Below are positions 10,904 to 22,135 of a DNA stretch of 64,000 bases, one piece after another. The position numbers and the translations under genes are program-made. The notes below the pieces were generated by a model that was not told the origin of the DNA, did no database searches, and saw only the letters and a list, made by a program, of their open reading frames with translations. This DNA is from Locusta migratoria (taxonomy: Eukaryota; Arthropoda; Insecta; Orthoptera; Acrididae): positions 210,168,333-210,232,332 of the forward strand of contig CM048755.1 of NCBI GenBank assembly GCA_026315105.1, read 5' to 3'. Position 1 is the first letter of the stretch. Every line of letters begins with the position of its first letter.

Positions 10904-11808
10904 ATGCCTCGTGTAAGGAGGAGAAATGCGTACCATCACGTTTCCGACTTTGATAAAGGTCGGATTGTAGCCTATCGCGATTGCGGTTTATCGTATCGCG
11001 ACATTGCTGCTCGCGTTGGTCGCGATCGAATGGCTGTTAGCAGAATATGGAATATTTGCGTTCAAGAGGGGAATACGGAACGCCGTGCTGGATCCCAACG
11101 GCCTCGTATCACTAGCAGTCGAGATGACAGGCATCTTATCTGCATGAACAGTTCGACGACGTTTGCAGCAGCATGGACTATCAGTTTGGAGACCGTGGCT
11201 GCGATTGCCCTTGACGCTGCATCACACACAGGAGTGCCGGCGATGGTGTGCGCCAACGACGAACCCGAGTGCACGAATGGCAAAACGTCATTTATTCAGA
11301 TGAATCCAAGTTCTGTTTACGGCATCATGATGGTCGAATCCGTGTTTGGCGACATCGTGGTGAACACACATTGGAAGCGTGTATTCGTCATCGCCATACG
11401 GGCATATCACCCGGCGTAATGGTATGGGGTGCCATTGGTTACGCATCTCGGTCACCTCATGTTCATATCGACGGCACTTTGACCAGTGGCCGTTACATTT
11501 CAGATATGTTACGACCCATGGCTCTACTTTTCATTCGATCACTAGGTAACCCTACATTTCAGCAGGATAATGCACGACCGCATGTTGCAGATCCACTACG
11601 GGCCTTTCTGGATACGGAAAATATTCGACTGCTGCCCTGGCCAGCACATTCTCCAGATCTCTCACTAACTGAAAACTTCTGGTCAATGGTGGCCGAGCAA
11701 CTGACTCGTAACAATACGCTAGTCACTACTCTTGATGAACTGTGGTATCATCTTGAAGCTGCACGGGCTTCTGTACCTATACACGCCATCCAAGCTCCGA
11801 CACAATGA
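10904..11808 (+). pseudogene. Tc1 transposase, frameshifted and partly deleted
   Basis: The likely start is the ATG of MPRVRRRNAYHHVSDFDKGR at 10904. The first frame (to 11419) carries the N-terminal helix-turn-helix (LSYRDIAARVGRD). The second frame, from 11248, carries the DDE domain: Asp in YSDES, Asp in QQDNARPH, and Glu in LTENFW, the DD34E order of Tc1. The frame change, together with a missing segment between DDRHLIC and the next conserved block, inactivates it. The catalytic residues themselves are still present, so the damage is mostly in the middle. Confidence 0.9.
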
Positions 11809-12000
11809 CCAGGCGTATCAAAACCAGTAATTACGGCCAGAGGTGGTTGTTCTGGCTACTGATTTATCAGGATATATGCAACCAAATTGCGTGAAAATAT
11901 AATCACATGTCAGTTATAGTATAATATATTTGTCCAATGAATACCCTTTTATCATCTTCATTTCTTCTTGGTGTAGTAATTTTAATGGCCAATAGTGTAT

Positions 12001-12530
12001 TTAACGTTACGTCATCGTAAAATTCCGACGATTTTTCCAGAAACTATGCCCGCTTGTCGAATTTAGGAGATCGTTCTGTTGTATGCTCTTTTGATTGAAA
12101 GCTCGTCGAATTTGGAAATCGCTATAGCCGTTTTTTCTGGAACTGTTCCTTAAGGTGACCTAGGTACGTTGTTAAGTTTCTTCGTTGGGGAACACACGCG
12201 CTCTGTGGACCAGCGTGTTTAATACCCGTTCCCTTTGCGGTCCGTGTAGATTGTCTTCCTATACACACACTGTCTCATGGGCCGTCCGGCTTTCAGCGTA
12301 CCCAAACATCCAAGAAGGACAGTTGATTATTTTGCTTCACTTCCATTGTGAAATGAATCGAGAAGTGAGTGGAATTCAGATTTTGGAAGAAAACCTGAAG
12401 TTCATCTTCCCGTGAGGCCAAATTACAAACATGTCGTCGACATATCTGTGGAGAACTGTCAGTTTTAGAGGTGTTTCCTGCAACATCCTTCCTACAACAT
12501 AAAATATTAAATAAACTTCCCACATTCTTT
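12001..12530 (-). pseudogene. Penelope-like element, RT palm and thumb fragment
   Basis: On the minus strand a YVDD catalytic motif followed by MFVI appears near 12425-12440. In a shifted frame come EDELQVFFQNLN and QNNQLSFLDVWV, a signature of Penelope-like reverse transcriptases (the 'NN.L.FLD' segment after the active site). Downstream are a VHRAR-like block and a KNGYSD block typical of the RT-GIY linker. Stops and frameshifts are present. The endonuclease part lies on the other side of the Tc1 insertion. Confidence 0.75.
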
Positions 12531-12736
12531 AATCATGGTACTAACCACCCCCCACCCCCCAAATTTCCTTACTACTCATGACTGAATCCATCTGTCATAT
12601 TCTTTCTTCTTTTCTTTTCGTATCTATATGCTGTCTGTAATTATTATTATTATTATTAGATCCCTTGTCATCCCATCTCTTGGTCCTATTCTTCCATAGT
12701 TCCTTTTCCCCAAGCGGACCTCATTTGTAGTAAATC

Positions 12737-14170
12737 CTAGTTTCCCAGATTTTGCCCTTGGTTCTCTTTTCTATTTTGATCCCCTTTTTTACTTCCATTT
12801 TCCTGCACTGACCTCTGACCATTTTTGTTATTATCCCACGAATCCCTCTGATTTCTATGTTCCCAATTATTTCTCCCCTTACTACTACTCCAATTTTCAT
12901 TCAAATTCCTTTCTCTGTGGTATTCCTGCTGATTGTAACCCCAATTCCTATTGCCTCTATTTTCACTGTGCTCCCTCTGATAACTCATGTGGTTGGTGTC
13001 TCTAGGTTTCGGTTCCCTAGTCATTGCATGATCAATTTTTTTTTCAATAAAATGTAAAAAAATTCAAATGAATCTGTAGGGCAGTGAATCAGCTGCCGGT
13101 TCAAGTCCTCTGGCAACCTCTTACATCAAGTAGATATTTCAGTTAGTATTCCCAGTGGCTTGTCTAAGTGTACTAACTTTCTTAATTCTTCCTGACAAAA
13201 TTTCCTCAGAATCTGTTTACCCCCACATAGATCCATTCAAAAATTCATTCTGTAGTCTTATTTGTTTGGCTTCGCTCCAATGTCTATTCAGAAAAAGTCT
13301 TTCAAAAGCCTCAAAAGTAACAAATTGCTCAGCACATTTATTTGCCCATGTTCGTGCAGAGCCTTCTTATGACTTCTTTGCCATTTTAATTTTAAACTGA
13401 TCAGAGATACCAGGCATGAACTGATCCTTACAGACTGCAATAAAATCTATCGGACGGTATTTAATTTCCCCTGAGAATGTGTTACTATGTGGCATCTGCA
13501 TCAAGGCCCAACTTGCATTTCCTGATGCAGTGCACAATTCTACATTACTAATTCTAGTATTCACCTTCTCTATTTCGGTGTTATTCCTTGTCATTGCTTG
13601 TTCTATTTTCTTTCTTAAATTATACTTTGTATTCTCCAACTTGCCAGTCAAAAGAGTTTTTGTTTCCTCATCACCCGCCACAATCCTCCTGTCTACCTCA
13701 GTCAAAGCTGGCCCAGTGCCCTCATTTCTGTGGTCACATGTCTGCCTTCGCACATCTATCTCGCCCCTTAGTTCAGCCTCAACAGTACCAATTCTGGCAT
13801 TCAGATCCCTGTCCTTTGTCTCAAACCTTTCTGTTTAGCCTTCTAATTTTCTATCAAGATCTGTGACTACTTCATTCTTTAAAGCAACCATAGAATTTTT
13901 TATTATCCCTATCTCTGGTTCCAATTTTCCCAAGGAACTTCCCATTTCCGTTTCTAGGCCTACGAAAGCATTTCCCATATCTGTTTCTACGCCTGCAATA
14001 GCATTTCCCATATTTCCCATCTCACTTATAATCTCAGATGTTAAATCTAATTGTAAATTTGCTATTTGCCCCAATAATTGTTACAATACATATTCCTCTG
14101 CTAAATCTTGGTCACTGTCTGATGTTCTGGGACTGCCTGGTATACTACCATCCCCTACTGAATCAAGGTG
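12737..14170 (-). pseudogene. LTR-retroelement gag, degenerate
   Basis: Three minus-strand open stretches lie in the same frame: 14074-13835, 13753-13367 and 13024-12737. The first holds near-repeats of MGNAxxGxETxMG, a probable coiled coil. The middle is Lys/Glu-rich, then gives a capsid-like block (FEAFERLFLN, HWSEAK) after a stop. The last is Asn/Arg/Gln/Glu-rich, like a basic nucleocapsid tail without zinc knuckles. The order fits a Ty3/gypsy-type gag. No protease or RT is attached, and no LTR is recognised nearby. The clade is uncertain. Confidence 0.6.
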
Positions 14171-14284
14171 ATTTCTTTTTCTCTTTTTCCATGTTTTCGA
14201 CACAGAGAGCTTAATTACAAAACAAAATTTGCGCCTGCTGCGTTACTTAACTTCTGGTGAAAGCTGCTGCACCCCGTTGTCTCT

Positions 14285-15874
14285 AAAGGTACGTTGACGC
14301 TGGCCACAAAAACGGTGCCATAGCATGTGGCATTACGGCTTATATGGAAGTGGTGCTGTCACAGTCGTTTCCACTCACTCCTGTCAGAATCCTGGTTGCA
14401 CGGCTACCAACATGGCGCCAGCTGAGATTTTTCGATTAGGTTATCGTATTAGAATTGATATAAGACTATAATAAGAGGGAAATAAAGTGTAAATGTTGTT
14501 GTTTGGAAATGTATTTTGCATATAAACAACACTCATATATTAAGGACAGGTATAAACTAAGTAGCGCATGTAAACAAACCTCTATCACTGAACCAATTAC
14601 GAATAAAAAAAAGTAAATTTCGATTGGAACCTGCTTTTCAAGCTCAGTAAGAAAGTCCGATATCAACATTAGAAACACAGTACTTGATCAAATGATACCG
14701 GTACTATAAGTGTCATTGTGATGTTTGACACCTGACCATTACCTGCCATCTCTTCAAACTTGATGTCTTGTCATGAAAACAAGTTCAGTGTTCTGCTGTA
14801 ATGTTCTGGATGCTGTTTATAATTTAATGGACGCTTATTTGAAACCTAATATAGCTACCTACACTTGCCCACAGTTAAATACGACGACTTTTTAATTTAT
14901 ATCGATTTTTGAGGTTATACTTTGTAAAACTGCACTGACAGTTACTGTAATACAGTTCATTCCCTTGTTAACATATACTTTCCATCAGAAATTACAACAT
15001 AAACCGTGTCACTTCCTTTCTAAAAACCCTGTGGCAAGTGTTTATGAGCAATGAAGATGCCAATTTCAGAATCTGAAAACACTGCCAGCACGACCTTATT
15101 TATCGTATTTGTAGAATTAAATAGTCCGTTGTGTACCTACAAATCTCCCTTCAGTAATTATTCAAAAACACCTGTTTAATCACACAGAAATATTAAGCAT
15201 ACATTGTATAAGAACATCATAATATACGCAAATTACAGTATGCTCATGGAAACTTTGTCCTGCATTCCGATGTCTCACTTTTACTTTTACCCAACAAACC
15301 ATATTTAAAACCACATATTTTGGAAAGATCTTTAATTTGATGAGCAATTAAAATGCACATTGTTTGTATAACGTCGGCATAAATATACGAAAACACCAAA
15401 TACAGCAATTTTTGTGTCTCGTTGCCACCGGTTGTCCTACGTGTCGGTAGCCGAGTAGAGAGAGACCGACACAGGGAAATAGGATGCACGCGTGTGCGGG
15501 TACGGAGTCTGAGGTGACCAGCCAGTGGGACAGCAGAAACTAGAAACATTAAGCTAGATTAGAACAAGATATATATTTCGTAGAAATAGTAGAATACTGA
15601 ATTTTGTTAACTGATGACTAGTGGAATGCAGATACATAGTTTAACTAGGTAGAAGCCTGCCTACTGATGAGAGACTTATCTGGTGCCTGACCAATTCCCA
15701 AGTGACCGATGCAGTTCAGTGGTGGCCACGAGCGGGATTGCAGCAGAGCGCGCTCGTGGCCGACGTCGTAAGAACGCCGCGCCGTGCTTGCATGGCGGTG
15801 CGGCGAAAGTACGTGGCGCGCACTTCAGACTTGTGCGACACCACAGCAATAGCCTTCGAATAAACATGACGCCG

Positions 15875-15905
<31 letters not shown>

Positions 15906-16057
15906 CTGAGAAATGGCGTCACAAAGTTCAAATGACCTGAACTTTGTCAAGTGGCGACATCTGAGTGGCGCCATCCAAATATTTGCAATTGACACTAGCA
16001 TGTTCCGTGACGTAAGTCAAATGGCGCCGTTTTTGTGGCCAGTGTCAACATACCTTA
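14285..16057. mobile_element. Non-autonomous DNA element with about 37-bp inverted ends
   Basis: The left end AAAGGTACGTTGACGCTGG and the reverse complement of the right end AAGGTATGTTGACACTGG continue in parallel through GCCACAAAAACGGTGCCA or GCCACAAAAACGGCGCCA. The right end abuts TTAA (about 16053-16056) and the left has TAAA, so a TTAA target, as for piggyBac-like elements, is possible. Inside there is no transposase; a (TTA)n run lies at 15877-15905. Just inside each end is ATGGCGCCA, suggesting longer, diverged arms. I do not recognise the family. Confidence 0.6.
15877..15905. repeat. (TTA)n microsatellite
   Basis: About ten uninterrupted TTA units inside the inverted-end element. It produces artefact poly-Tyr and poly-Ile frames on the two strands. 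Confidence 0.95.
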
Positions 16058-18014
16058 AGATGCACTGAATCGTTCTGCCAGTCGGTGTCCGCTGCAGAAA
16101 ATGTGGCTGAGGTGCGATGTCGCCGCGTGCCGTCTGCCGCACCGTCGCTGCCTGGTTAAATTTTGCCGCCCGGTCGGACTCTGCCTGCCGCTGAGTTCGA
16201 GCGCTATCGACGTTGATTGAAGCACTGTTTTAACTTTAATACTGTTCTATTTGTAACCCTAGTTTGTCCTAAAGAGTCAGTCCAACACGAACTAGCCCGG
16301 ACCTGAGCTTCCAAATGCGAGGTTATTTGATGAGGGCTCTGTGGAGAATCTTATTAATTAACGCTAACAAATTCACTGCACTAAGTTCTGCTCTGTCTAG
16401 GGGATGATACAAATTCTTCCACAGTCCCAACGTGCATATGATTAATTAAAACACAACGAAAATTGAGAAGAAGGGTGCATTAAATACAAATAATTGTCTC
16501 AACATTTTTCTTTAAAATTATTAAGTAGTCTGTTTATTTATCGGATCAAAACACTGTCACCGCTAAAAGAACTGTATGTTGGCCTATCTAATACAGCTCG
16601 TGAGTCCCCAGACAAAATTTACTTTGCCGAAAGTATTTTGAATTAGCCTACCAGGCAACTGTTCATTAATAAGAAACGTTCCATTAGTCTGTGCCTGACC
16701 AAGAATACTTCGTCTTTATATTCACAGTTTATTTAATAAAAACAATGTTCAACAACAGATATCGAATGAATGAATGAATGTTTATGAGAACTCAGTTAAC
16801 ACTTCCTGATAAGATGCACTTACAATCAGTTTCCAACGGAAATGTATTGAAGTCACAGTGCCTAAACTTCACACGCTGAAATCTTCAAATTCAACTTAGC
16901 ACTCGGCAACTCAAGAAGAAATTTTCCAAGTTTAACAATAACTCGCCACACTCGATAAATCATTCTAAGTTCAACCGCACTTTTGCACTCTGAAAACTTT
17001 TAGAGTTTCACTCTTCCGAAGGTCGCGGCACAGACCGGCATAGCTTCACCGTCGCGATGCTAGCCAAACACAGACTGCCCCACGTGGGTGTACCGCCCAG
17101 CCTTTCTACCTGTCCACTAAGAAACCCATACGTCACCAAATTCTCCATTGCCACCCCCCACCAACGTACAACGCTTTGCCAAGTATACCATACATTCATA
17201 CATATACAACTTTAAGCACTTACACTAAACACAAATAAACATGAAACTAATCATCGTAATTAACATTTCATTATATTTCATTTCATTTCTCCTATGGAGG
17301 GAATAAATACAAATTAATTATTTAAGGAAATAAAACATGCATAAGTAAATTTGAACAATGTGATTTTAAGGTATAAACATTTTCTAATACAGCACCTGTG
17401 AAAAAACATTACCATGCTGGTCGTGTCTGTCTTGTACTTTATTTTATTAACAAATTTGTACAATCGTATTAGTGAATTAGGTTTCCTGTCATCCTTACTA
17501 TTTTACGTCGACTGTAAGCATATCAGCTGATGCACCTTGTTGACACCTTTTATGTGAGCCCTCGCACACCTCTGTATCTTGAATGGTTTACAAGTTACGA
17601 ATTTTTTAACTAAACATTCAATTGCCGTATTTTCAGTCTATTAAAACTTTCTATATGTACTTGATAGGAGGGATGTCTGTGCGTTACTATACGTGTCATA
17701 TGAAACCCATTCAGAAACTGTGTGGCACTTCTCTGTCTTCATTATGTTTTATGTTTAAATTTAATTTTATCGTATACAGTACCTTGTCGCCTCGCTAGCT
17801 GCGCGGTGAATTCCCTCTGACGTCACGGCCTTTCAAAGCGAAAGCTAAAGTCACGCCCCCAGCCGGCCGTTTCCGCCTTACACACACACACCAGCTCTCC
17901 CCTGGCCAGCCCATATGAGTCAGACATTCACGGCTGTTTAACATGATTTTTCCAAATTACAGATTTATACAGATAATGCATTTCCATCAATATCACCTGT
18001 CTACATAGATATAA
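16058..18014. other. No gene recognised
   Basis: Begins GC-richer (16080-16220), then is AT-rich to 17790. A GC patch at 17790-17880 holds the palindrome TGACGTCA (17818-17825), and CACACACACA follows. No long frame and no repeat boundary are identified. Confidence 0.3.
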
Positions 18015-18328
18015 GGTAAAGCAGTCAACCATCCAGAGATTGGTTTGAACATCACAGTGCTTTACTAGGCCTGATCGTGTTTGAAGGTGGTGTGCCGTTG
18101 CCTTCCTCCGACCTTCGAACTGACTGACCCAGCCAGTTATAGGGGCACCTACAGTTTAACGTGGATTCCGAACCACGGTGCTACTCGGTGTTTTTCACAT
18201 GAGCAATACTGCCAGAGGTGAAAGAAGTGGAAAGTGACAGATTAAAATCCTAGGACATGGAGGGGATCGAACCCGCGACGTATGGATTCGTAGTCTGGCA
18301 CTCTACCACTGTGCAACCGAGGCGCACA
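18015..18328 (-). mobile_element. SINE-E
   Basis: Shares about 270 bp with 61395-61690 (TTGGTTTGAACA, GTGCTTTACTAGGC, GTTGCCTTCCTCCGAC, GAGCAATACTGCCAGAGG). Read on the minus strand it starts with a tRNA-like head, GTGCGCCTCGGTTGCACAG, with B box GGGTTCGATCC. The minus orientation follows from that head. Confidence 0.82.
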
Positions 18329-18469
18329 CATAGATATAATGATACCAAAATTAATAAAAGAAAAGCGTGTAACAATTTTGTCCATTGGCAAGGTCAGTGT
18401 TTGCGGGTCAATTAATTTATTTTGATAAATTTCTTCAAACATAATGACTGAGTGCTACTCGTTGGCCGG

Positions 18470-18815
18470 TACTGTCACAAAACTGACGTCGTGTGCTTCA
18501 CAAGATGGTATGTTGGCGCTCCTACTGTGCTCACAATCGGTCTTGTTTTTAAAAGTAACTCGAAGATGTTGAATTGTCTTGCATTGTATCCGACTGATTG
18601 GATCCGTCATCTTCATGTAAGCGGTGTCGTGTAAAAGCTTGTACATATTCTCCTGGTATTCTTCGCTGTTAGTAAAACGGTTATGTTCCCCTTATCTCCT
18701 CGGACGACAACGCCCACATCATCTCGTAAGGACTGTAGCGCGGCTCTTTCTAGTATGAAGATATGTCTAGGCGGTGCGGTCACGGCGAGAGTACGGAACG
18801 TTTGCCGCCACATCT
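18470..18815 (-). pseudogene. Penelope-like RT, N-terminal fragment
   Basis: The minus-strand frames give ERAALQSLRDDVGVVV followed by DKGNITVLLTA, then, one frame over, YKLLHDTAYMK and DPISRIQCKT, and later RPIVSTVGAPTYHL. This order (ADKGNATVLL-like block, then 'DTAYxK', then 'RPIVS..G.PTY') is that of the first RT motifs in Penelope-like elements. Several frameshifts make it non-functional. It is distinct from the copies near 12 kb and 31 kb. Confidence 0.65.
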
Positions 18816-18849
18816 CCGGCGCTATATCAGATGGCAGAGTGGAAGAAGG

Positions 18850-18995
18850 AAGGAATCTTAGGGTTTAACCTCCCGTCGACAGCGTGGTCATTAGAGACGG
18901 AGCTTACGCTCGCATTTTTGGTTAAGGATAGGGAAGGAAATCGGCCGTGCCCTTTCAAAGGAACCATCCCGGAATTTGTCTGGAGTGACTTTTCT
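18850..18995 (-). mobile_element. SINE-D, 3' fragment
   Basis: Contains TTAGGGTTTAACCTCCCGTC, GTGGTCATTAGAGACGGAGC and CGGCCGTGCCCTTTCAAAGG, the minus-strand body of SINE-D as at 52207-52475. The tRNA-like head is missing; the sequence stops after GTCTGGAGTGAC. Confidence 0.8.
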
Positions 18996-19082
18996 TTATA
19001 GTGAACTACGCCTGTCCGTATAGACTATCTGCTACACTTACACTCAACCACACTAATCGGTAATCTAGGACTGTAGACAAAA

Positions 19083-19241
19083 TGTCTATGGGACTTAACT
19101 ACGGGGTCATCAGTCCCTAAACTTACAAACTACTTATGAACTACTTACGAACTAGGACGGCACAAATATCCATGCCCGAGGGGTGATTCGAACCCCCGAC
19201 CGTAGTGGCCGTGCAGACCGTGACTGGAGCACCTTAGTAGG
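19083..19241 (-). mobile_element. SINE-A, truncated head
   Basis: The tail and B box are present on the minus strand (GGGTGATTCGAACCCCCGAC on plus), but the copy ends in CTTAGTAGGACTC and so loses the first part of the head. No target duplication was found. Confidence 0.85.
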
Positions 19242-19319
19242 ACTCTAGAGCCAGAAAGCATTCTAACTCAATATAGTAATGGAGTCCATGCATACTTCGA
19301 GGTACTATTCAACGAAATA

Positions 19320-19523
19320 AATGTTCAAATGTTTGTAGAGTCTATGGGACTTAACTACGGGGTCATCAGTCCCTAAACTTACAAACTACTTATGAACTAG
19401 CTACAACTAAGGACGGCACAAACATCCATGCCCGAGGGGGGGCGGGATTCGAACCCCCGACCGTAGTGGCCGTGCAGACCGTGACTGAAGCGCCTCAGTC
19501 CCCTCGGCCGCCGCGGCTGGCTT
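19320..19523 (-). mobile_element. SINE-A, full length, with target-site duplication
   Basis: Minus-strand copy with complete head (GCCGCGGCGGCCGAGGGG on minus). The 9-bp repeat AACGAAATA lies at 19311-19319 and 19524-19532. A small G-run expansion follows the B-box side (CGAGGGGGGGCGGG). Confidence 0.9.
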
Positions 19524-19620
19524 AACGAAATAGCTGGGATATTTACTAGCTTTAATTATTAATGAACAAATGAAGTAAATTCTGATGTTGTTCAGTACAC
19601 TATAGTCAGTCACCGATGGG

Positions 19621-19815
19621 AGCTGCGGTGCAGTGGCCGAGCGTTCTAAGGCGCCTAGCTGCGGAGCGCGCCGCTGCTCGCCGTCGGAGGTACGAGTCCT
19701 CCCTCGGGCATGGTGTATTTCCTGTCCTTAGCATAAGTTAGTTTAAGTAGTCTGTAAGCCTAGTGACTGATGACCAGAGTTGTTAAATCCCATAGATTTA
19801 AAAACCATTTGATTT
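19621..19815 (+). mobile_element. SINE-B
   Basis: Head AGCTGCGGTGCAGTGGCCGA with GCGGAGCGCGCCGCTGCTCG, B box GGTACGAGTCC, and a shortened tail ending TAAAAACCATTTGATTTTC. Mutations in the B box and tail suggest an old copy. Confidence 0.85.
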
Positions 19816-20798
19816 TCAATAATAGAAGTATCTGCACATATACCATTACACTCTGTGTATATCCACCATCAACAGATATTGAGCTTCAAAAGAGATTGTA
19901 GTTCTTGAAATCCGTTGTAAGATCCTTGGGTTACACGGCATACAAATAAATAACAACGTTCGGAAATAACGCAATGTATCCGAATTTTGATTCAGAAACT
20001 ACACACTCTAACTCTGACTTGAAAATATAGACTTACGATTATTACGCACAATGATTGAAATGCAATATGTTTGTACCGTACCGTGACATGCAGCCTTAGA
20101 CTCAGAAAGCAGTCCACATCTCAATCCGAAACAGGTAAGACGTCTTGAACAGTGTCCAGAATGAACCGAATGACTACTCCTGTATATAAAAAAAATCTGC
20201 TAAGGGACCTTACCGGGTATGGGAGTGTGGTGTTAGTAGGGCCTGAGTCAAATAAAGTGCTCTTCTTCTGAAAGGTAATATTTAACTTCAAGCAAAGTGA
20301 AAACAAAAAAAAATGAAGCTAAAAATAATGAAGTGAAATCGCAAGAAAAAGAAACGAAAAAAATGATAAGATTCGACCATCAACGGTATCGTTTTGATAC
20401 TCGAAACCACAAGTAATTAACAATATAATAAAAGAAAAAATATCTATTAGAGGGCGACTAAGTTCGCACGTACACATTAGTTTACAACTGGAACATGAAC
20501 TAACAAAGGCTGCGAGGCTATCGCAGTAAATTCAGTACAATGTTGGTCTGGTGTCAGTGCCGCTGCATGGAAGCGACTTTACAGAGAAACAACTTAGCAT
20601 CGCATAATACGCTATTTACCATTCACTGCGTAGTCGCCTGCTGCATCCCCGACTCTCAAATTTTTTCAGAACTGCCTTTTCAAATCTGGAACTGAACTGA
20701 ATCAGCCGAAAACTTCTTAATAATCTTGAAGAAGTCAAGCTCTGCTAACTTCTCTGGTTTAAATTTATATCGCAGAATATGATAATTCAGCTAATTAG
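19816..20798. other. No gene recognised
   Basis: AT-rich and A-rich (20290-20460). No frame above 61 codons and no known repeat. Confidence 0.3.
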
Positions 20799-20998
20799 CT
20801 GCCGCGGCGGAGCGGCCGAACGCATTGAGGCGTTATGCTACGATGCGCGAGGCCGTTCTTCGTCGCGGGTTCGAATCCCCCTTCAGGCATGGATGTTTGT
20901 GCTGTCTTTAGTATAAGGTAGTTCATAAGTAGTTTCTAAGTTTAGGGACTGATTACCCCGTAGTTAAGTCCCTTAAGCTTAACAAAGATTTGATTTTG
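20799..20998 (+). mobile_element. SINE-A' (A tail, alternative head)
   Basis: The head GCTGCCGCGGCGGAGCGGCC continues to GTTATGCTACGATGCGC, as in the copy at 1851-2045. The B box is GGTTCGAATCC, followed by a SINE-A body and tail ending AACAAAGATTTGATTTTG. It is the better of the two copies with this head. Confidence 0.85.
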
Positions 20999-21238
20999 GA
21001 TGGGGCATAAATGTCCACTGCTCACTCAGTGAAAGTGCCATAATTATAGCTGAAGCCCGCAACTCAACACTAGGCATCGCGCACTCGCTCTATTGTGTTC
21101 CGCCAATGACCGTCACCATGAGAAGGGATGTAGAATTCCATAGAAAAGTTAAAATGTATATATCTTTCACGTCCTACCCTCGCTCACGGGCAATGATGTC
21201 CATTCTCTGCTAAGACGACACTACAGCGTTCAAATTAG

Positions 21239-21484
21239 TGAAATAAATCGCAATTTGCGATCAGTTATGGCTTCACTGTACTAGGTTTAGATGAAATACC
21301 AAAGTGCGACGAATGAAAATTTGTGCCCGACCGGGATTCGAACCCGGGATCTCCTGCTTATTAGGCAGACGTGTTGACCACTCCGCCACCGGTCGGGCAC
21401 AAATTTTCATTCGCCGCATTTTGTTATTTCATCTAAACCCAGTACAGTGAATCCATAACTGATCGCAAATTGAGATTTATTTCA
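21239..21484. repeat. Fold-back repeat centred on a tRNA-like sequence
   Basis: Arms of about 96 bp (21239-21334 and 21389-21484) are inverted copies of each other with only a handful of mismatches; for example, TTTAGATGAAATACC on the left faces GTTATTTCATCTAAAC on the right. On the minus strand the centre reads as a tRNA-like cloverleaf: an acceptor stem pairing GCCCGA with TCGGGC, a B box GGTTCGAATCC, and an anticodon-like loop CTAATAA. The tRNA part is continuous with AAATTTTCATTCG, a tail shared with repeats at 37, 38, 42 and 47 kb. I do not think it is a functional tRNA gene. Confidence 0.75.
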
Positions 21485-22058
21485 TTATCAGGAGTATGGT
21501 TGCAAGCGCCAGTAGCTCCTCCACATTTCGCCTCGTAGATATGCGTTCCTTTTATGAGCCAGCTATGCGTGTTTGGGAAGCTGACGCGATCTAATTTGGG
21601 GTCTGGGTGTCGCGTTCTCACAAAGAAAAGGGGGGTGAGTCAGTGGGGCTAGCCCTCGGCCTCACCTCCTTTACTTTGTTACTCTTAAAAGCTTTCTCTC
21701 TGTGCCTCTCGCTGTGTGGGACTGACACAGGTAAAGCAAGTTATGTCCCGGGCGCCCGCTTTCAAAACAAACATGGCCTGTCAGTTCTGCCGCCACACCA
21801 CGCAGAATAATGTCTTCTCTGTCAGCAGCCACGTAATATGTTGCATTCTTAAAAATACTGACAATTACAAGTACAGCAATTACTGACTGATTACCAAGAC
21901 AAATACCATATGTGGAGTATCAAATTAATCAGAATAACGATGCAGCTCTATTTGTATACATTAAAATGGCATGTAAGGGAGTCAGAAATTCTTGACTGCT
22001 TACAGCACGTCTCAAATAGTATAACATCAGCATGATTGTAGAGGTTCATGACCCTTTA

Positions 22059-22059
<1 letters not shown>
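21485..22059. other. No gene recognised
   Basis: Mixed composition, frames below 70 codons. It ends at a long poly-A run. Confidence 0.3.

Positions 22060-22114
<55 letters not shown>
22060..22114 (+). repeat. Poly-A run of about 55 bases
   Basis: Uninterrupted A. It could be the tail of a retroposed transcript, but I recognise nothing upstream as the transcript body. Confidence 0.95.
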
Positions 22115-22116
<2 letters not shown>

Positions 22117-22135
22117 ATAGAGATATACAAAAGAA

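Larger units (their letters stand above)
10521..11997 (+). mobile_element. Tc1-like DNA transposon, complete ends
   Basis: The ends are inverted repeats. The left end starts CACTCCTGGCCATTCAAATT, and the reverse complement of the right end reads CACTATTGGCCATTAAAATT. TA lies immediately outside both (10519-10520 and 11998-11999), as expected for the Tc1/mariner TA duplication. It sits inside a Penelope-like element and contains a SINE-B fragment. I recognise the family as a common insect Tc1 (from memory). The transposase is broken, so the element cannot move itself. Confidence 0.9.

Noticed and set aside
15683..15940. 85-codon frame with poly-Tyr
   Set aside because: The Tyr run is the (TTA)n microsatellite.
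21327..21400. True tRNA-Ile gene (minus strand, AAT-like loop)
   Set aside because: It folds well, but it is embedded in inverted repeat arms and attached to a dispersed AAATTTTCA tail, so a repeat is more likely.
22060..22114. Processed pseudogene ending in the poly-A run
   Set aside because: No recognisable coding sequence or duplication upstream of the run.
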